In this document: piece by piece, positions 35,461-37,508 of the stretch
How the letters are laid out: each line of letters begins with the position of its first letter
Numbering within the stretch: the stretch's first letter is position 1
Source of the DNA: Verrucomicrobiota bacterium
GTDB lineage: Bacteria > Verrucomicrobiota > Verrucomicrobiia > Opitutales > Opitutaceae
Assembly: GCA_030605125.1 (NCBI GenBank)
Contig: JAUWBD010000026.1
Span: 1-37,508 of the forward strand
Length of the DNA stretch: 37,508 nucleotides
Direction: 5' to 3'
Made by a program: the position numbers and the translations under genes
The notes under the pieces: generated by a model
The model's input: the letters and a program-made list of their open reading frames with translations, nothing else
What the model was told of the DNA's origin: nothing
Database searches by the model: none

Positions 35461-37508
35461 ATGTCCCGCCCCTCCCGCCTCTCCTCCCGGCCGCACCATC
35501 CCCTTTCCCTCGCTCTCGCCCTCGGCCTCGCCGCGACCGCCTCGCCGGCCCGCCTCGCCGCCCAGGAGTTTACCCCCGAGCCCCCCGCCCCGGCGCCTGC
35601 GGCCAACGCCGTCCCCGCCGTCCCCGCCGCGCCCGCCGAGCCCGCCCCCCTCGCCGCCGTCGCCCCGGCCGAGATGGTCGGCCCCCTCATTCTGCGCGAC
35701 ACCCCGCTCGACCAGATCCTCGAACTCGTCGAGCGCTGGACCGGCCGCGTCCTGCTCCGCCCCGCCAGCCTCCCGCCGGCCAACTACGCCATCACCCTCG
35801 ACAAACAGCTGCCCAAGGCCGAGGCCCTCCGAGCCATCGAGACGCTCCTCGCCATGAACGGCGTCGGCCTCGCCCCCCTCGGCGACCGCTTCATCAAGGT
35901 CGCCCCGCTCAATCTCATCCGCACCGAGACCCCCGAACTCGTGGACGGCAGCCTGCTCCACCTCCCGGCCAGCGGCCGCGTCGTCGCCAAGATTTTCAAC
36001 CTCGATTTCCTTCGGGTCGCCGAGTTCGTCCCGCAGGTCAGCTCCCTTCTCAACCCCGCCCTCGGCGCCGCCCCGGTCGTTTTTGAGAAAAACAACTCCG
36101 TTCTCGTCATCGACTCGGTCGCCACGCTCCAGCGCATCGAGCGGCTCATCGCCAGCCTCGACCGCCCCGCCGCCGCCAACCTCGCGATCAAATCCTACCC
36201 GATCGCGAACGCCAAGGCCTCCGATCTCGTCAACAAGCTCCGCACCCTCCTCTCCGGCCCCCTCGCCGCCCAGATCGGCACCGCCACCACCTACCAGCCC
36301 GACGACCGCACCAACCAGGTCCTCCTCATCGCCGACCAGCGCGAACACGCCTTCTTCGACCAGCTCATCGCCAAGCTCGACGCCGAGGCCTCGCCCAACA
36401 CCCGCAGCGAGGTCCTCTTCCTCAAGCACGCCAACGCCACCGAGGTCGCCACCCTCCTCAGCCAGCTCATCTCCGGCCAAAACACCGCCGCCTCCCGCGA
36501 AGGCGCCGGCGCCACCCGCCCCACCACCGCCGCCCAGCGGCGCGCCGCGGCCGCCGGCGGCGAAGGCGGCGCCACCCCGCCCCCGCCCGCCGCCGCCGTC
36601 AACGCGGCCGCCAACGCCATCGCCTCCGAGGAATTCTCCAGCTACCTCACCATCGTCGCCGACGAGCGCTCCAACGCCATCGTCGTCGCCGGCACGCCCA
36701 ACGACATCAAGCTCGTCGCCTCCCTCGTGGATCGCATCGACGTCCTCCTCGCCCAGGTGCGCATCGAGGTCGTGATCGCCGAGGTCACCCTCTCCGACGA
36801 ATCCAGCTCCGGCATCAACTCCCTCGGCCTTCGCGTCGAAAACAACAAGCTCACCGGCTTCAACACCTCCTTCCCCGGTGGCGGCGTCTCCGGCCTCGCC
36901 GACAGCGCCGGCTCCTTCGCCTCCATCACCGAGGTCGCCACCAGCTCCGATTACGACCTCTCGGGCATCGTCAGGCTTACCACCACGCCGCGCAAGACGC
37001 GCTCCACCATCCTCCAGACGCCCGCCGTCACCACCACCCACAACAAGGAGGCCGAAATTTTCGTCGGCGAGACGCGCCCCGTCATCTCCGGCACCACCAC
37101 CTCCACCGTCAACGCCGACACCTCCAGCTCCACCATCACCCAGCAGGAAATCGGCGTTCGCCTCCGCATCCTCCCCCTCATCGGCAGCTCCGGCAATGTG
37201 CAGCTCGAGATCGAGACCGAGGTCGAGGACATCCTCGGCACCGTCGTCATCGACCGCAACGACCAGCCCATCGTCGGCCGCCGCACCACCACCTCCTACG
37301 TCAGCGCCCGCAACGGCGACATCATCGTCCTCGGCGGCCTTCAACGAAACTCGCAATCGCGCAACAGCAGCCGCCTCGGGCCCATCCCGATCATCGGCGA
37401 TCTCCTCGGCGCCCGCTCCCGAGAAAAGAGCCGCACCGAGCTGATTTTCTTCCTCCGCCCCACTGTCCTCACCAACACCACGCTCGACAACGTCGAGGCC
37501 CTGCAGCG
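35461..37508 (+). CDS. gspD: Type II secretion-like secretin (GspD family), 3' end outside window
   Basis: The secretin forms the outer-membrane channel of type II secretion or related pilus systems. The visible 682 residues begin with a signal-peptide-like N-terminus (about 1-35), then a Pro/Ala-rich linker. The TonB-like N0 domain follows (LILRDTPLDQILELVERWTG), then several N1-N3 domains (KSYPIANAKASDLVNKLRTL, LFLKHANATEVATLLSQLIS). An Ala/Gly/Pro-rich insert at about 345-385 lies in N3. The secretin core has IEVVIAEVTLSD, LQTPAVTTTHNKEAEIFVGE, and near the end IPIIGDLLGARSREKSRTEL and IFFLRPTVLT. Most of the core is present; only the tail is cut off. Neighbouring gsp genes would lie beyond the window. 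It is divergent from the M48 gene. No Shine-Dalgarno precedes ATG 35461. Confidence 0.93.
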   Translation, partial: MSRPSRLSSRPHHPLSLALALGLAATASPARLAAQEFTPEPPAPAPAANAVPAVPAAPAEPAPLAAVAPAEMVGPLILRDTPLDQILELVERWTGRVLLRPASLPPANYAITLDKQLPKAEALRAIETLLAMNGVGLAPLGDRFIKVAPLNLIRTETPELVDGSLLHLPASGRVVAKIFNLDFLRVAEFVPQVSSLLNPALGAAPVVFEKNNSVLVIDSVATLQRIERLIASLDRPAAANLAIKSYPIANAKASDLVNKLRTLLSGPLAAQIGTATTYQPDDRTNQVLLIADQREHAFFDQLIAKLDAEASPNTRSEVLFLKHANATEVATLLSQLISGQNTAASREGAGATRPTTAAQRRAAAAGGEGGATPPPPAAAVNAAANAIASEEFSSYLTIVADERSNAIVVAGTPNDIKLVASLVDRIDVLLAQVRIEVVIAEVTLSDESSSGINSLGLRVENNKLTGFNTSFPGGGVSGLADSAGSFASITEVATSSDYDLSGIVRLTTTPRKTRSTILQTPAVTTTHNKEAEIFVGETRPVISGTTTSTVNADTSSSTITQQEIGVRLRILPLIGSSGNVQLEIETEVEDILGTVVIDRNDQPIVGRRTTTSYVSARNGDIIVLGGLQRNSQSRNSSRLGPIPIIGDLLGARSREKSRTELIFFLRPTVLTNTTLDNVEALQ

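Overview
The window is high-GC, gene-dense bacterial chromosome from a didermic (Gram-negative-type) organism. TamA/TamB, a type II-like secretin, an RND efflux pump, SPII lipoproteins and periplasmic enzymes all imply an outer membrane. The full-length chromosomal S1 protein, the C/G-ending codons, the scarcity of Shine-Dalgarno sequences and the protein flavour all resemble Verrucomicrobiota of the Opitutaceae type. That placement is inference from memory, not from a search. I see no insertion sequence, prophage, integron, CRISPR array, rRNA or tRNA; this is ordinary chromosomal backbone.

Layout. 1-2.9 kb: a leftward lipoprotein fragment with a repeated LPPGHPTL motif, then rightward 5-oxoprolinase genes (a PxpB-PxpC fusion followed by PxpA). 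2.9-4.9 kb, leftward: a CNNM/CBS membrane protein coupled to lgt (prolipoprotein diacylglyceryl transferase). 5.0-7.2 kb, rightward: a PEGA lipoprotein with a terminator, then gcvT and gcvH of glycine cleavage, without gcvP. 7.4-11.6 kb: an RND membrane-fusion protein and RND pump. 11.7-19.7 kb: an M3 oligopeptidase, then tamB overlapping tamA. 19.6-20.6 kb, leftward: a formate/nitrite-type channel, divergent from a cupin gene. 21.2-24.1 kb, leftward: a compact three-gene cassette of a DUF350-repeat membrane protein, a glutathionylspermidine-synthase-like ATP-grasp ligase and an unrecognised 252-residue protein with a Gly-rich tail. 24.3-28.2 kb, rightward: typA/bipA and rpsA with terminators. 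28.4-32.4 kb, leftward: a peroxiredoxin, aconitase and a STAS-domain protein. 32.7-33.0 kb: a small conserved-looking protein. 33.1-35.3 kb, leftward: a Ste24-like M48 protease coupled to a secreted endonuclease/exonuclease/phosphatase-family protein. 35.5 kb to the end: a GspD-like secretin that runs off the window.

How the genes work together. Much of the window concerns the envelope: lipoprotein maturation (Lgt), outer-membrane assembly (TamA/B), efflux (RND), protein export (secretin) and membrane proteolysis (M48). The rest is central metabolism and translation. Cotranscribed pairs are tightly packed, with five ATGA overlaps and one TGATG overlap.

The best candidate for an under-described system is the 21.2-24.1 kb cassette. 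DUF350 proteins and GspS-like ATP-grasp enzymes are known neighbours (for example yjfL/yjfC in E. coli), but their substrate is not established. The third gene here ends in a flexible tail with GGFG followed by VPQPS. From memory this resembles the tail of the E. coli GspS-neighbour YgiB (DUF1190). The tail could be what the ligase modifies.
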